DNA of 64,000 nt from an uncultured Rikenellaceae bacterium (GCA_949287525.1 CASEGL010000005.1:1-64000); one strand, 5' to 3'. Shown: positions 25,731-34,118, counted from the stretch's first letter. Numbers and translations: made by a program. The notes: a model not told the origin generated them from the sequence alone.

Positions 25731-25757
25731 CGGGAAGCAGCATACGGCATATCGCTA

Positions 25758-25797
25758 CGACCGGATGACACCAACGACTGCCATCCGGTCGTTTTTT
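25758..25797 (+). terminator. Terminator of carbamate kinase
   Basis: A 10-bp perfect stem (25758-25767 with 25782-25791) is followed directly by TTTTTTG. Confidence 0.9.
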
Positions 25798-25828
25798 GTC
25801 CGCTTTTTTGCCGAAAATGCCGATTATT

Positions 25829-25860
25829 TTGCCGGATCGGACACTCTGGCAAGATATTTG
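25829..25860 (+). promoter_or_regulatory. Possible promoter for the OsmC/Ohr gene
   Basis: TTG at 25829-25831 and GATATTTG at 25853-25860 resemble the -33 and -7 boxes, but the spacing is 21 bp and the first base of the -7 is off consensus. The ATG lies 56 bp further on. Confidence 0.35.
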
Positions 25861-25916
25861 CGCGTTCTTTTTAAAGAGAATTTAACAAAACGCAGAACCT
25901 TTAAAACCATTTTACA

Positions 25917-26342
25917 ATGGAGAAATTATATACGGCAGTTGCGACTACCAAGGGCGGACGCAACGGACATGTGGCCTCATCGGACCATATTCTGGATCTG
26001 GATCTCAAAATGCCCAAAGAATTGGGCGGTGAAGAGGGTTACACCAATCCCGAACAACTCTTCTCGGCCGGTTATGCGGCTTGTTTCGCTTCGGGCCTCG
26101 AACTGATCGCACGACGCAAGAAACTGAATGCCGACGGCGTCGAGATCACGGTTGCCACGAGTCTGTGCCGTCACCCCAGTGGCGAAGGCTTCCGTCTCCA
26201 CGTTGAGATCACGGGTGTTTTCCCGAAAGGCATCTCCAACCAGCATGCCGACGAACTGATGAAAGCTACCCACGACTTCTGCCCCTATTCGCGAGCCATC
26301 AAGGGCAATGTCGAGGTCATTCTGCATCACAAAATTGCCTGA
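25917..26342 (+). CDS. OsmC/Ohr-family organic hydroperoxide resistance protein
   Basis: A 141-residue peroxiredoxin-like protein of the Ohr branch. The two redox cysteines are Cys56 (AGYAACFASG) and Cys122 (HDFCPYSRA), with Arg15 and Glu46 (NPEQLF) as the usual active-site partners. It would reduce organic hydroperoxides in the cytoplasm using dihydrolipoyl or thiol donors. It is followed after 55 bp by the YtxH gene and may share a transcript with that three-gene group. Confidence 0.92.
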   Translation: MEKLYTAVATTKGGRNGHVASSDHILDLDLKMPKELGGEEGYTNPEQLFSAGYAACFASGLELIARRKKLNADGVEITVATSLCRHPSGEGFRLHVEITGVFPKGISNQHADELMKATHDFCPYSRAIKGNVEVILHHKIA

Positions 26343-26397
26343 CGCAACTACCCCCGCACACAAACGTCAAACCCCAATTACCTAAACAACCAACACT

Positions 26398-26703
26398 ATG
26401 AAAACATCTCATGTAGCAGCTTTCCTGTTGGGTGCAATGGCAGGCAGCATCGTAGCTTTACTGTACGCTCCCCAGAGCGGTCGTAAAACCCGCAGACAGA
26501 TCCGCGACTTCGTAGATGACGAACTCGAAGAGGCCGGCGAATTTGTAGAACGCACCAAAGCCCAGGTCAAAGATACCGTAACGCGCGGCATGAACCAGAT
26601 TCGCGAAAGCGCCGCTCAGGTACGCGATTACGTAAACGACGAAGTTGCCGGAATCAAAGCCGGTCTGTGTGACTGCGCCAAAGGCACTCCGACCGAGGAA
26701 TAA
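26398..26703 (+). CDS. YtxH-domain membrane protein
   Basis: A 101-residue protein with one N-terminal membrane helix with small residues (AAFLLGAMAGSIVALLYAPQ), then the YtxH signature APQSGRKTRRQI, and an amphipathic helical tail (about 35-92) ending in a Cys-containing segment. YtxH proteins are often stress-induced; the molecular function is unknown. The next gene starts 20 bp downstream. Confidence 0.88.
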   Translation: MKTSHVAAFLLGAMAGSIVALLYAPQSGRKTRRQIRDFVDDELEEAGEFVERTKAQVKDTVTRGMNQIRESAAQVRDYVNDEVAGIKAGLCDCAKGTPTEE

Positions 26704-26723
26704 CCCGCTAAGCCGAAAAACCC

Positions 26724-27083
26724 ATGGACGAGCTTTTTCAGGACATCAAACGGTATATCGACCTGCGCATCAAACGCACCAAGCTCAACGCCGTTGAAAA
26801 TCTTTCCATTTTCTGCGGCAGGGCGATCGTCATCGCAGCCTTTCTGCTGCTGTTGCTGCTGGCCATACTGACGCTGACAGGCGCAGTGGTAGCAGCCGTA
26901 GCGGACTGCATCGGATCGCTGATGTGGGCGTTCGTCATCGTAGGCGGTGCCTATCTGATTATTGCGCTGATCTTCTACCTGCTACGCAAACGGCTCTTCG
27001 TAAACAGCATGGTACGCACCTTCAGCCGCATGTTCTTTGATAACGAACCGAATTTGGAGGAGGACGACGATGAAGACTTTTGA
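26724..27083 (+). CDS. Holin-like (phage holin superfamily) membrane protein
   Basis: A 119-residue protein with a short cytoplasmic N-terminus, two closely spaced membrane helices (about 31-58 and 68-87) and an acidic tail ending EEDDDEDF. The layout is that of the chromosomal phage-holin-superfamily/DUF1469 type found with YtxH genes. There are no phage genes around it, so a role in envelope stress is more likely than lysis. It overlaps the next gene by 14 bp. Confidence 0.75.
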   Translation: MDELFQDIKRYIDLRIKRTKLNAVENLSIFCGRAIVIAAFLLLLLLAILTLTGAVVAAVADCIGSLMWAFVIVGGAYLIIALIFYLLRKRLFVNSMVRTFSRMFFDNEPNLEEDDDEDF

Positions 27084-27372
27084 CAACAAGCAACTGGCCG
27101 CCATCCGCTCCATGAAGGAGTTGCAGGCGACCAAACAACAGATCTCCCGCAGATTGCTCCGCAGCGAGCGTCGGGCGGCGAACCATTATCGCGAGGCCAT
27201 GGAAACGTTCTCGTTGCGTACGGTACTCACCTATGGCGTCAGTCTGGTCGATTCCGCACAGAGCATGGTTCGCTACTTCGGGAAAGGCTTGTTCAACGGC
27301 ATCTCTTCGGCGATCCGCCGGCGGAACGGCAGATACACCCGACGCGGCACCACGACACACGACGGCGAATAA
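27070..27372 (+). CDS. Small basic hypothetical protein of the YtxH-holin group
   Basis: A 100-residue protein, strongly basic, starting MKTFDNKQLAAIRSM within the end of the preceding gene. A purine-rich GGAGGAGGACGACG just ahead of its ATG is a good ribosome binding site. The middle is helical with Lys/Arg-rich turns, a weak hydrophobic segment lies near 60-85, and the C-terminus is Arg/Thr-rich. I recognise no domain. Position and translational coupling suggest it works with the two membrane proteins upstream. Confidence 0.65.
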   Translation: MKTFDNKQLAAIRSMKELQATKQQISRRLLRSERRAANHYREAMETFSLRTVLTYGVSLVDSAQSMVRYFGKGLFNGISSAIRRRNGRYTRRGTTTHDGE

Positions 27373-27412
27373 CCGTCCCGCCGCTCCGTTTCGCTATTCG
27401 CAACACAAGATG

Positions 27413-27453
27413 AAAGACCTTCCGCGCCTCCGGCGAACGGAAGGTCTTTTTGT
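27413..27453 (+). terminator. Terminator of the OsmC-YtxH-holin group
   Basis: A 12-bp perfect stem (27413-27424 with 27438-27449) is followed by TTTTTG. Flanking A/T pairs make it plausible on both strands. Confidence 0.88.
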
Positions 27454-27502
27454 TTCGTCTGCCTTTTCCGACCGTCTCTGCCACTCGGGTACGCATTTTT
27501 GC

Positions 27503-27510
27503 TACTTTTG
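27503..27510 (+). promoter_or_regulatory. -7 box for the DUF6090-like gene
   Basis: TACTTTTG is an exact TAnnTTTG match 34 bp before the ATG at 27545. No -33 TTG is evident. Confidence 0.5.
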
Positions 27511-27544
27511 CAAAAAGACAAACACAAGTTCCGCATTCCACGCC

Positions 27545-28342
27545 ATGAATACTGCCCATAAGACCGGCCACCGGCCGGACAAAACACCTCGGAACGCCTC
27601 ACGCCAAGACAAGGCTGTCCGCACACCGTCGCACCCCCGGGAAGAGGACCGCAATTTCCGCCGCTACTTCAGCCTGCCCCGCAACTGGCACATCGGCGAC
27701 TACCTGTGCAACCTGTCGATCGTCACGCTGGGCATCATCATCACCTTTGCGGGCAACGGGCTGCTCGACCGGCAGCGCAAGGCAAACGATGTCCGCAACC
27801 AGATGCAGCTGGTGCTGACCGAACTGCACGACAACGCCACCCTGCTGTCGCTCTACCGCGACCAGATCAACGTCGAACAGCAGTCCTCGCGCTACCTGCT
27901 CGCCCACATAAACGATCTGGAACACGCCTCGCTGGATACGCTGGCATATTACGGCTCGGTTCTCTACCAGATCGAATCGCCCAACTTCAACTACGACGCG
28001 CTGGAGATGTTCAAGCTGTCGGGACTGTTTCCTTCGATCAAGGACAAGCAGCTGGCTACAAATATTCTGAAATGCTACGAGGTACTCCAGATCGTCGAGT
28101 CGTCGCTCCGGCAATACTATGACATCAAGACGAACCACCTGATGTTCACCGACCAGAGTTGGACCCAGCAAACCACCGACTGGCGGGAATTCTGGCAGAT
28201 CTCCATGCGCTACGATTCGCTCCGCAACATTGTCTTCCTGGCCAACAGTTTCTTCGGCAACGACGCCGATTTCAGCCCCGAATTCCAACTGATCGACCAC
28301 ATCACCGAACGGATCGAAACGATCTACGACCTCAACCCCTGA
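27545..28342 (+). CDS. Membrane-anchored hypothetical protein (DUF6090-like)
   Basis: A 265-residue protein with a basic N-terminal tail of about 50 residues, one membrane helix (about 57-76, SIVTLGIIITFAGNGLL), then a long extracytoplasmic helical region beginning DRQRKANDVRNQMQLVLTEL. The order 'helix followed by an N-R-K type boundary and coiled coil' resembles DUF6090 family proteins of Bacteroidetes, whose function is unknown. Paired WREFW/YDSLRN segments near the C-terminus may form a helical bundle. It appears to be transcribed alone. Confidence 0.6.
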   Translation: MNTAHKTGHRPDKTPRNASRQDKAVRTPSHPREEDRNFRRYFSLPRNWHIGDYLCNLSIVTLGIIITFAGNGLLDRQRKANDVRNQMQLVLTELHDNATLLSLYRDQINVEQQSSRYLLAHINDLEHASLDTLAYYGSVLYQIESPNFNYDALEMFKLSGLFPSIKDKQLATNILKCYEVLQIVESSLRQYYDIKTNHLMFTDQSWTQQTTDWREFWQISMRYDSLRNIVFLANSFFGNDADFSPEFQLIDHITERIETIYDLNP

Positions 28343-28421
28343 CGGCGCGGCACACCGCAGTCCGGAAGCGGCAGCCCACCTTTTTTCAATCCCCTTCCGA
28401 TTTTCGGAACGGGGGAAACAT

Positions 28422-28429
28422 TACCTTTG
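28422..28429 (+). promoter_or_regulatory. -7 box for the EamA permease gene
   Basis: TACCTTTG matches TAnnTTTG, 31 bp before the ATG. A TTTTCGG lies where the -33 TTG is expected, so the upstream element is imperfect. Confidence 0.5.
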
Positions 28430-28460
28430 CACCAACATTCGCGTAACAACAACCGTCTCC

Positions 28461-29390
28461 ATGAATGCCAAAGCCAAAGGTTATCTGCTGGGGGCTGTCG
28501 CAGCCGCCACGTACGGCATGAATCCGCTGTTCGCCCTGCCGCTCTACAAAGCCGGCATGGATTCGGATTCCGTGCTGTTTTTCCGCTACCTGTTTGCGAT
28601 CGTCATCCTGGGCATCATGATCAAAACGCGCGGCCGCACATTCCGCATCGCCCGCCGGGAGGTGGTTCCGCTCGTCGTCATGGGACTGCTCGTCGCCCTC
28701 TCCTCCCTGACCCTGTTCCAGAGCTACCACTACATGGAGGCCGGCATCGCCTCGACACTGCTGTTCGTCTACCCGATCATGGTCGCCCTCATCATGGCCG
28801 TCTTTTTCAAGGAGAAGATCACCCTCCAGACGGTTGTCTGCATCCTGTTCGCCCTGGGCGGCATCGGCCTGCTCTACCAGGGCGAAGACGGCGCAACGCT
28901 CAGCATGACCGGCATCATCCTGGTCATGGTCTCCGCACTCGCCTACTCCATCTATATCGTGGGGGTGAACCAGTCGTCGCTGAAACAGATGGCCACCGTA
29001 CAGCTGACCTTCTACGTGCTGGTCTTCGGATTCATCCTGTTTCTGGTGCGCAGCCGCTTCGGCACCGACCTCACCCTGCCCGCCCGCTGGTACCAGTGGG
29101 GCAACCTGATCGCGCTGGCCGCCCTGCCGACCGCCGTCTCCTTTATCTGCACCACGCAGGCCATTCAGTATATCGGCTCGACACCGACCGCCATCCTCGG
29201 CGCACTCGAACCCGTTACGGCCGTCATTTTCGGCGTCACGCTGTTCGGCGAATCGCTGACGCCGCGGCTGGTACTCGGCATCCTGATGATTATCCTTGCC
29301 GTGACGCTGATTATCGCCGGAGGCAGCATCACCACCCAGTTGGTGCGCTTCCGCAAACTCTTCCCAAAACTGCTCCGCCCGCGCCGCTGA
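28461..29390 (+). CDS. EamA-family (DMT) permease
   Basis: A 309-residue inner-membrane protein with ten predicted hydrophobic helices in two EamA repeats (about 5-140 and 150-290). Hallmarks include the end of the first repeat (FFKEKITLQTVVCILFALGGI) and the matching element in the second (LFGESLTPRLVLGILMIILAV). Members export or import metabolites such as amino acids or nucleotide sugars; the substrate cannot be told from sequence. The ABC exporter gene follows after 35 bp. Confidence 0.88.
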   Translation: MNAKAKGYLLGAVAAATYGMNPLFALPLYKAGMDSDSVLFFRYLFAIVILGIMIKTRGRTFRIARREVVPLVVMGLLVALSSLTLFQSYHYMEAGIASTLLFVYPIMVALIMAVFFKEKITLQTVVCILFALGGIGLLYQGEDGATLSMTGIILVMVSALAYSIYIVGVNQSSLKQMATVQLTFYVLVFGFILFLVRSRFGTDLTLPARWYQWGNLIALAALPTAVSFICTTQAIQYIGSTPTAILGALEPVTAVIFGVTLFGESLTPRLVLGILMIILAVTLIIAGGSITTQLVRFRKLFPKLLRPRR

Positions 29391-29425
29391 TACCGCAATT
29401 TTCATAATCCAAAGTACAAAACGCC

Positions 29426-31174
29426 TTGAATACCACCCACGATACGACCCGACTACCGCTCCGGAAGATCCTGAGCCTCATTCCGCGCGAGCGTCGCAGG
29501 GGCGCCATCGGGGTGATCGTCGCCACGATCGCCCTGGCGCTGCTCGACTTTGCGGGCGTCGCGGCGCTGGTGCCGCTGCTGCTGGTGGTACTGGATGAGG
29601 CCACCGCGCTGCACACGCCCGTACTGGGCTGGTTCTACGAGGCGGCCGCCTTCGCGTCGTTCGACCGGTTCGTCATGGCCGTATGCGCCATCGTCATCGG
29701 ATTCATCGTGCTGAAGAGCCTGCTGACCGTCTGGATCTCGGACCGCGTGTACCGCTACCTGATGGGACTCTACCGCTACTACTCGACCCGCATGTTCGAC
29801 ACCTATCTCTCGCGCGGGCTGCTCTTCATCCGCCAGCACCACACCTCCGACCTGATCAACGACATCAACGGCGTCTGCATCCGGTTCACGGACGGCATCC
29901 TTGGCCTGCTGTTCAACATCGTCACGGAAGCCATCCTGCTGCTGTTCATCGCAGCGACCCTGCTGTGGTACGACCCCCGGCTGGTGCTGCTGGCCGTTGT
30001 CGTCTTCGTGCCGCTGTCGCTCGTCTATACGCTGGTCTTCCGCCGCCGCATGAACCAGAACGGCCGCACCGAAAACCGCCTTTTCGTCGCCCAGAACAAA
30101 ACCCTCTACGAAACCCTGCGCGGCTATGCCGACATCGAGATCAACAACGCCGAGAAGTATGTCTCCGACCGCTTCCGCAACGGACTCGACCAGCTGACCT
30201 CCTGCCGGCGCCAGGCCATGCTGATCCGCACGGCGGCCGGCCGCATGTCCGAATTCTCGCTGATTCTGGGCGTCGCCGCCATGATCGTCATCGGGCTGAT
30301 GACGGGCGAATCCATGGCGTCGCTGAAGATTTCGCTCGGCGTTTTCGCCGTGGCCGCCTACAAGATCATCCCCTCGGTCAATCGCATCATCAACTACTGG
30401 ATCGAGTACCGCCGCAACCTCTTCGCCGCCGAAAAGATCGCCGCCACGCTCGATCGGATCGACGAGATCCACTTCCTGCCCCCATCCGCCGAACGGCTTC
30501 CGTTCCGGAGCGGCATCGATTTCGACCGCGTCACTTTCCGTTACGAAACGGACGGCAAAGCGATTCTCGACCACTTCTCGCTGCACATCGCCAAGGGGGA
30601 GCGTCTCGGCATCAAGGGACGCTCCGGAGCGGGCAAGACCACCCTGCTCAACATCCTGTGCGGATTCTTCACGCCTGAATCGGGTCGCCTGACCATCGAC
30701 GGCGTACCGCTCACGGCCGACAACCGCCGCGCATGGCAGAACAACATCGCCTACGTCTCGCAGGAGGTCTTCCTGCCCGACATCCCGCTGGCCGAGAACA
30801 TCGCCTTCGGCGTGCCGCAGGAGCAGATCGACCCCGACCGGCTGCGCCGCTCCATCGAGGCGGCCTCGCTCACATCGTTCGTCGATGCGCTGCCCGACGG
30901 CGTCCGGACCATCACCGGCGAGGCGGGCTGCCGCCTGTCGGGCGGACAGCGCCAGCGGGTGGGCATCGCCCGCGCCCTCTACAAGGAGGCCTCGATCCTG
31001 CTGTTCGACGAGGCCACCTCGTCGCTCGACAGCCGCACGGAACTCGAGATCGTCGAAGCCATCGAACACCTCTCGGCCTCGCAGCGCGAACTGACCATTC
31101 TCATTATCTCCCACCGCGAACGAACGCTCGACTTCTGCGACCGCATCGTCGAAATTACCGAAACGCATGACTGA
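29426..31174 (+). CDS. ABC exporter, fused membrane and ATPase domains (TTG start)
   Basis: A 582-residue type-I ABC exporter half-transporter. Six membrane helices span about 25-320, and the ATPase follows with Walker A GRSGAGKTT (about 400), the Q-loop region YVSQEVFLP, signature LSGGQRQRVGIARAL, and Walker B ILLFDEATSSLD. The only in-frame start before the first domain is a TTG at 29426; a stop codon lies 21 nt upstream and no ATG occurs before the first helix. Its stop overlaps the start of an S26-like peptidase by 8 nt, a pairing known from peptide-export loci, but no precursor peptide or maturation enzyme is recognisable here. The substrate is unknown. Confidence 0.88.
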   Translation: MNTTHDTTRLPLRKILSLIPRERRRGAIGVIVATIALALLDFAGVAALVPLLLVVLDEATALHTPVLGWFYEAAAFASFDRFVMAVCAIVIGFIVLKSLLTVWISDRVYRYLMGLYRYYSTRMFDTYLSRGLLFIRQHHTSDLINDINGVCIRFTDGILGLLFNIVTEAILLLFIAATLLWYDPRLVLLAVVVFVPLSLVYTLVFRRRMNQNGRTENRLFVAQNKTLYETLRGYADIEINNAEKYVSDRFRNGLDQLTSCRRQAMLIRTAAGRMSEFSLILGVAAMIVIGLMTGESMASLKISLGVFAVAAYKIIPSVNRIINYWIEYRRNLFAAEKIAATLDRIDEIHFLPPSAERLPFRSGIDFDRVTFRYETDGKAILDHFSLHIAKGERLGIKGRSGAGKTTLLNILCGFFTPESGRLTIDGVPLTADNRRAWQNNIAYVSQEVFLPDIPLAENIAFGVPQEQIDPDRLRRSIEAASLTSFVDALPDGVRTITGEAGCRLSGGQRQRVGIARALYKEASILLFDEATSSLDSRTELEIVEAIEHLSASQRELTILIISHRERTLDFCDRIVEITETHD

Positions 31175-31619
31175 CATCCGCACCATTGCCAATGACCGGC
31201 TCTTCGCCGATCTGGAACGCCTGTTCGCCGAAGGGGGCGACGTACAACTTCCTGTCAAGGGATACAGCATGCGGCCGTTTCTGATGAGCGGCCGCGACTC
31301 GGTTCACCTTGTGCCGGTCACGCCCGACCGGTTGCGCCGCGGCATGGTGGTGCTGTTCCGCTACCGCACGGGCCACGTACTGCACCGCATCCGCCGCATC
31401 GAAGGCCAGCGGATTACGATCGTGGGCGACGGCAACTACCGCCAGCGGGAGCAGGTCACGACCGCCGACATCCTGGCCTTCGCCGATTCGATGGAGCGCA
31501 GGGGACACACCGTCCGCTACGGCAGCTGCCGCTGGCGCCTGCTATCGGCCTACAGCCTCGCCTGGCACCTCGCCCGCAGGCTCTATTACGACCTGAAAGG
31601 GAAACGCGCGCGGAGATAG
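31167..31619 (+). CDS. S24/S26-like peptidase
   Basis: A 150-residue protein with the S26 signal-peptidase-type fold. GYSMRPFL places the nucleophile at Ser34, RDSVHLVPV forms the following strand, and RRGMVVLFRYRTGHVLHRI puts a conserved His at 73 where SipW-type peptidases have His instead of Lys. A GDGN segment follows at about 88-91. There is no N-terminal signal anchor; the C-terminus has only a short hydrophobic/basic stretch, so it is probably cytoplasmic or peripheral. It overlaps the ABC exporter by 8 nt (ATGACTGA) and is probably coupled to it in translation. Confidence 0.75.
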   Translation: MTDIRTIANDRLFADLERLFAEGGDVQLPVKGYSMRPFLMSGRDSVHLVPVTPDRLRRGMVVLFRYRTGHVLHRIRRIEGQRITIVGDGNYRQREQVTTADILAFADSMERRGHTVRYGSCRWRLLSAYSLAWHLARRLYYDLKGKRARR

Positions 31620-31641
31620 GCCGACACCATCCAACAAACAG

Positions 31642-31675
31642 CAGGCGCGGAACAGGTTGCCCCGTTCCGCGCCTG
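31642..31675. terminator. Bidirectional terminator
   Basis: A 12-bp perfect stem (31642-31653 with 31664-31675) lies between the convergent peptidase and flavodoxin genes. The T-tracts are modest. Confidence 0.65.
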
Positions 31676-31692
31676 ACTTGTTCATACGCCCC

Positions 31693-32217
31693 CTATTTCG
31701 CCAGCTGCAGGGTGCGGAGCCATGCCGCCACCTCCTCTTCGGCCCCGGCGGCGCGACTGCCCCGGACGGCCAGTCCCGGAAGGATCTGCGCCGAGGGACA
31801 CAGCCGGGCCAGATCGGCCGTACTGTTCGCCAGGCCGCTGCCCTCATGGGTGCAGAACGGCACCAGCCTCTTGCCGGCAAAATCGTATGCCTCCAGAAAC
31901 GTGCAGACGGCCATCGGCATCGTGCCGCACCAGTTCGGATAACCGACAAACACCGTGTCATAAGCCGCCATGTCAGCCACCCGGCCGGTCAGCTCCGGAC
32001 GTGCCTGCGCCCGCATTTCGCGCACCGCCTCGTCCACACATGCCTTGTAGGCGGCCGGATAGGGCGCCACCCGTTCGATGCGGAAGAGGTCGCCCCCCGT
32101 ATGGCGAGCGATCATCTCCGCCACGCGCTCCGTGTTGCCGACCGGCAGATCGACGATGCTGCCGGCGACGTAGTTCTCCCCGCGATGGGAGAAATATGCG
32201 ATCAGGATATTGCTCAT
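31693..32217 (-). CDS. Flavodoxin
   Basis: A 174-residue flavodoxin-fold protein. The N-terminal ILIAYFSHRGENY is the FMN phosphate loop (with Ser9/His10/Arg11), followed by GNTERVAEMIA. The middle strand FVGYPNWCGTMPMAV (about 90-104) and the FCTHEGSG loop (about 120-127) complete the FMN site. It is probably an electron carrier or small quinone reductase. It is the last gene of a three-gene operon starting at 34018; the gap to the cupin-CMD gene is only 6 bp. Confidence 0.93.
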   Translation of the reverse strand: MSNILIAYFSHRGENYVAGSIVDLPVGNTERVAEMIARHTGGDLFRIERVAPYPAAYKACVDEAVREMRAQARPELTGRVADMAAYDTVFVGYPNWCGTMPMAVCTFLEAYDFAGKRLVPFCTHEGSGLANSTADLARLCPSAQILPGLAVRGSRAAGAEEEVAAWLRTLQLAK

Positions 32218-32223
32218 AACGTT

Positions 32224-33492
32224 CTATCTGTTTGCTTCGGGCAGCACTTCATTCAGGCAGGCCACCGCATTGAGCGTACGCGGATAGCCGATGTAGGGCA
32301 GCAGCTGGGTCGTGACGGCCAGCAGCACATCCTTGCCGTTCCCCACGGCCACATTGCCGACAATGTGGCCTTTCACCTGCGCCTCGCAGCCGCCGAGCGA
32401 CACGAGGATGGCATAGGTCAGCAGTTCGCGCGTGCAGACATCCAGCGCAGGCCGCGTCTGGTAGTCGCCGAAACAGTTGGCCGACAGGAACTCCTGCAGG
32501 TGGAGCTGGTTTTTCGGCGAGGCGGCGTACATGCGGTCGATCTGTTCGCCGAAGATGCCCTTCTGCAGGGCCAGCCCCTTCTCGGCGCGGTCGGCCGGCG
32601 TGGTCACGGACTGCGGCTCCAGCGGCAGCGTAACGCCCGCTTCGGCCAGCAGCCGGTTCAGCATCCGCAGCGACTCCTCCGCACGCGCCATGCCGACGTA
32701 GGGAACGGCATGATAGACCGTCTCGCGCAGCACAACCGGCTCGATGCCGTTGGCCAGCGCGGCACGCACCGCAGCCTCGAACACCGTCCCGGTCTGCATG
32801 GCCATAGCCGAAGCCATCGTCACCAGGATACGCGTGCGCAGGTCGAGGTCGCTGTGGCGGCGCACGTCATCGAAGGCGAAGTTGCCGAATACGGCGGCCA
32901 GTTCGGGATCGGTCGCTGCCAGCGCCTCCACTTCGCCCGACGCCCATTCGGCCGCATTGCAGGCCGCCGCTGCCGACAACTCCGGAGCAGCCGCCGCCGT
33001 TGCCGCGGCATACTGTTCGTCGGTGACCGGATCGAGCCACGTGTTGCGGTTGGTCTGCGGATTGCACTCCACGGCCAGATGGGAGAACCAGCTGTCGGGA
33101 GCCGCCCCGTGCCAGTGGACTACATCCGGCGCGATTTCCACCACGTCGCCCGCAGCCAGCGCCCGCGCCGGCTGTCCCTGCTCCTGATAATAGCCCCGAC
33201 CGGCCGTCACGATCAGGATCTGGCCGCCCGTATGGCTGTGCCAGTTGTTCCGACAGCCGGGTTCAAAGGTCACATTGTAAATCGGACAGTGCAACGCCGC
33301 ATTGCGGGTCAGCGGCGCCAGCCAGGAACGTCCGGTAAAATACTGTGCATTGGCGGGCGGATTGGGATCGCCCTGCGGGAACATCTGCATAAATACAGGC
33401 TCTTTTTTCATGGTCTCCTCCATAGTTTGTGCATGGATGCCGCAGGGCCACAGCAACAGCAGCACGGCGGCAATCATCCGGTTACGATACAT
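32224..33492 (-). CDS. Exported cupin-carboxymuconolactone decarboxylase fusion protein
   Basis: A 422-residue protein with a signal peptide (MYRNRMIAAVLLLLWPCGIHAQ). Residues about 60-140 form a cupin with metal-binding His in NWHSHTGGQ and a later HWHG. Two AhpD/carboxymuconolactone-decarboxylase-like helical domains follow (about 170-270 and 310-415), each with a TRxLxTxA-type helix (for example LRTRILVTMASAMAM and TRELLTYAILVSLGGCE). The second retains a Cys, but neither shows a clear CxxC, so peroxidase activity is uncertain. It is the middle gene of an operon with a cyclophilin-like lipoprotein and a flavodoxin, suggesting an envelope redox or detoxification role. The ATG at 33492 is chosen for the signal peptide; a longer frame exists. 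Confidence 0.82.
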   Translation of the reverse strand: MYRNRMIAAVLLLLWPCGIHAQTMEETMKKEPVFMQMFPQGDPNPPANAQYFTGRSWLAPLTRNAALHCPIYNVTFEPGCRNNWHSHTGGQILIVTAGRGYYQEQGQPARALAAGDVVEIAPDVVHWHGAAPDSWFSHLAVECNPQTNRNTWLDPVTDEQYAAATAAAAPELSAAAACNAAEWASGEVEALAATDPELAAVFGNFAFDDVRRHSDLDLRTRILVTMASAMAMQTGTVFEAAVRAALANGIEPVVLRETVYHAVPYVGMARAEESLRMLNRLLAEAGVTLPLEPQSVTTPADRAEKGLALQKGIFGEQIDRMYAASPKNQLHLQEFLSANCFGDYQTRPALDVCTRELLTYAILVSLGGCEAQVKGHIVGNVAVGNGKDVLLAVTTQLLPYIGYPRTLNAVACLNEVLPEANR

Positions 33493-33523
33493 AAAGATAG
33501 CGTTTTTCAAGGTTAATTCTTCC

Positions 33524-34018
33524 TCACTTCTCTGCGGGCGCAAAGGTCACCCTCACCCCGCCCCGTCCGAGGACCCGGGCCAGCGTATCGGCCTCCTCGA
33601 CTGCCCCCAGCCGCGTATAGCTGTACGGCGTTGTGAAGGTGTCGTAGAACAGGACGACCGTATCGTCGCCCCACAGCATCAGATCGCCGGTACGGATCCG
33701 ATCGGGTACCGCCGAAGCGGTCGGCAGCAGCTCGTCGAGCCGGGCATACTTCTCGTTGCCGTTCAGTTCGGTCATCTCCAGGGTCAGCGGCAACCGCGCA
33801 GCAAAGGCTCTGGCCGCCTCGGTGTCGGCAAGCGTCAGCGCAAAGGCCTTCTCCTCCGCACCGACCCGCAGCACCACCTGTCGCCAGCCGTCGCCGCCGG
33901 GCAGCGTTTCCTCCCCGCCTCCGGACGGAACGGTCCGCCCGCCGTCGGTACAGGCCGCCGACGCCCACAGGGAGCAGGAGAGCAGCGGGAGCATCATCCA
34001 TCGGTTGTTGTTCTTCAT
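33524..34018 (-). CDS. Cyclophilin-like fold lipoprotein
   Basis: A 164-residue protein with a signal sequence and candidate lipobox ASAAC (Cys23). The body (about 45-160) matches the small cyclophilin-like domain common in Bacteroidetes (AARAFAARLPLTLEMTELNG, then GDLMLWGDDTVVLFYDTF, ending in VRVTFAPAEK). This domain is beta-barrel-like and usually has no proven prolyl isomerase activity. It is the first gene of the operon that continues into the cupin-CMD gene (31 bp gap) and the flavodoxin. The ATG at 34018 is picked because it opens the signal peptide. Confidence 0.75.
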   Translation of the reverse strand: MKNNNRWMMLPLLSCSLWASAACTDGGRTVPSGGGEETLPGGDGWRQVVLRVGAEEKAFALTLADTEAARAFAARLPLTLEMTELNGNEKYARLDELLPTASAVPDRIRTGDLMLWGDDTVVLFYDTFTTPYSYTRLGAVEEADTLARVLGRGGVRVTFAPAEK

Positions 34019-34118
34019 CTTGCAGAACGGGCGGCTTGCCGGCCGGAACGGTTCATCCATTCCGGCGCTCCGCCCGTCGATACAAAGGAACAAACGATTC
34101 CCGCTCCACCCCCTAACC

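Noticed and set aside
26724-27083. Holin-like gene as a sign of a prophage
   Set aside because: No endolysin, integrase, capsid, tail or terminase genes and no attachment repeats are nearby; YtxH beside it points to a chromosomal stress gene.
29453-31270. A 605-codon open frame antisense to the ABC exporter
   Set aside because: Its translation is Arg/Gly/Asp/His-rich with no domain, while the opposite strand encodes a complete ABC exporter with all motifs. Long antisense frames are expected at this GC content.
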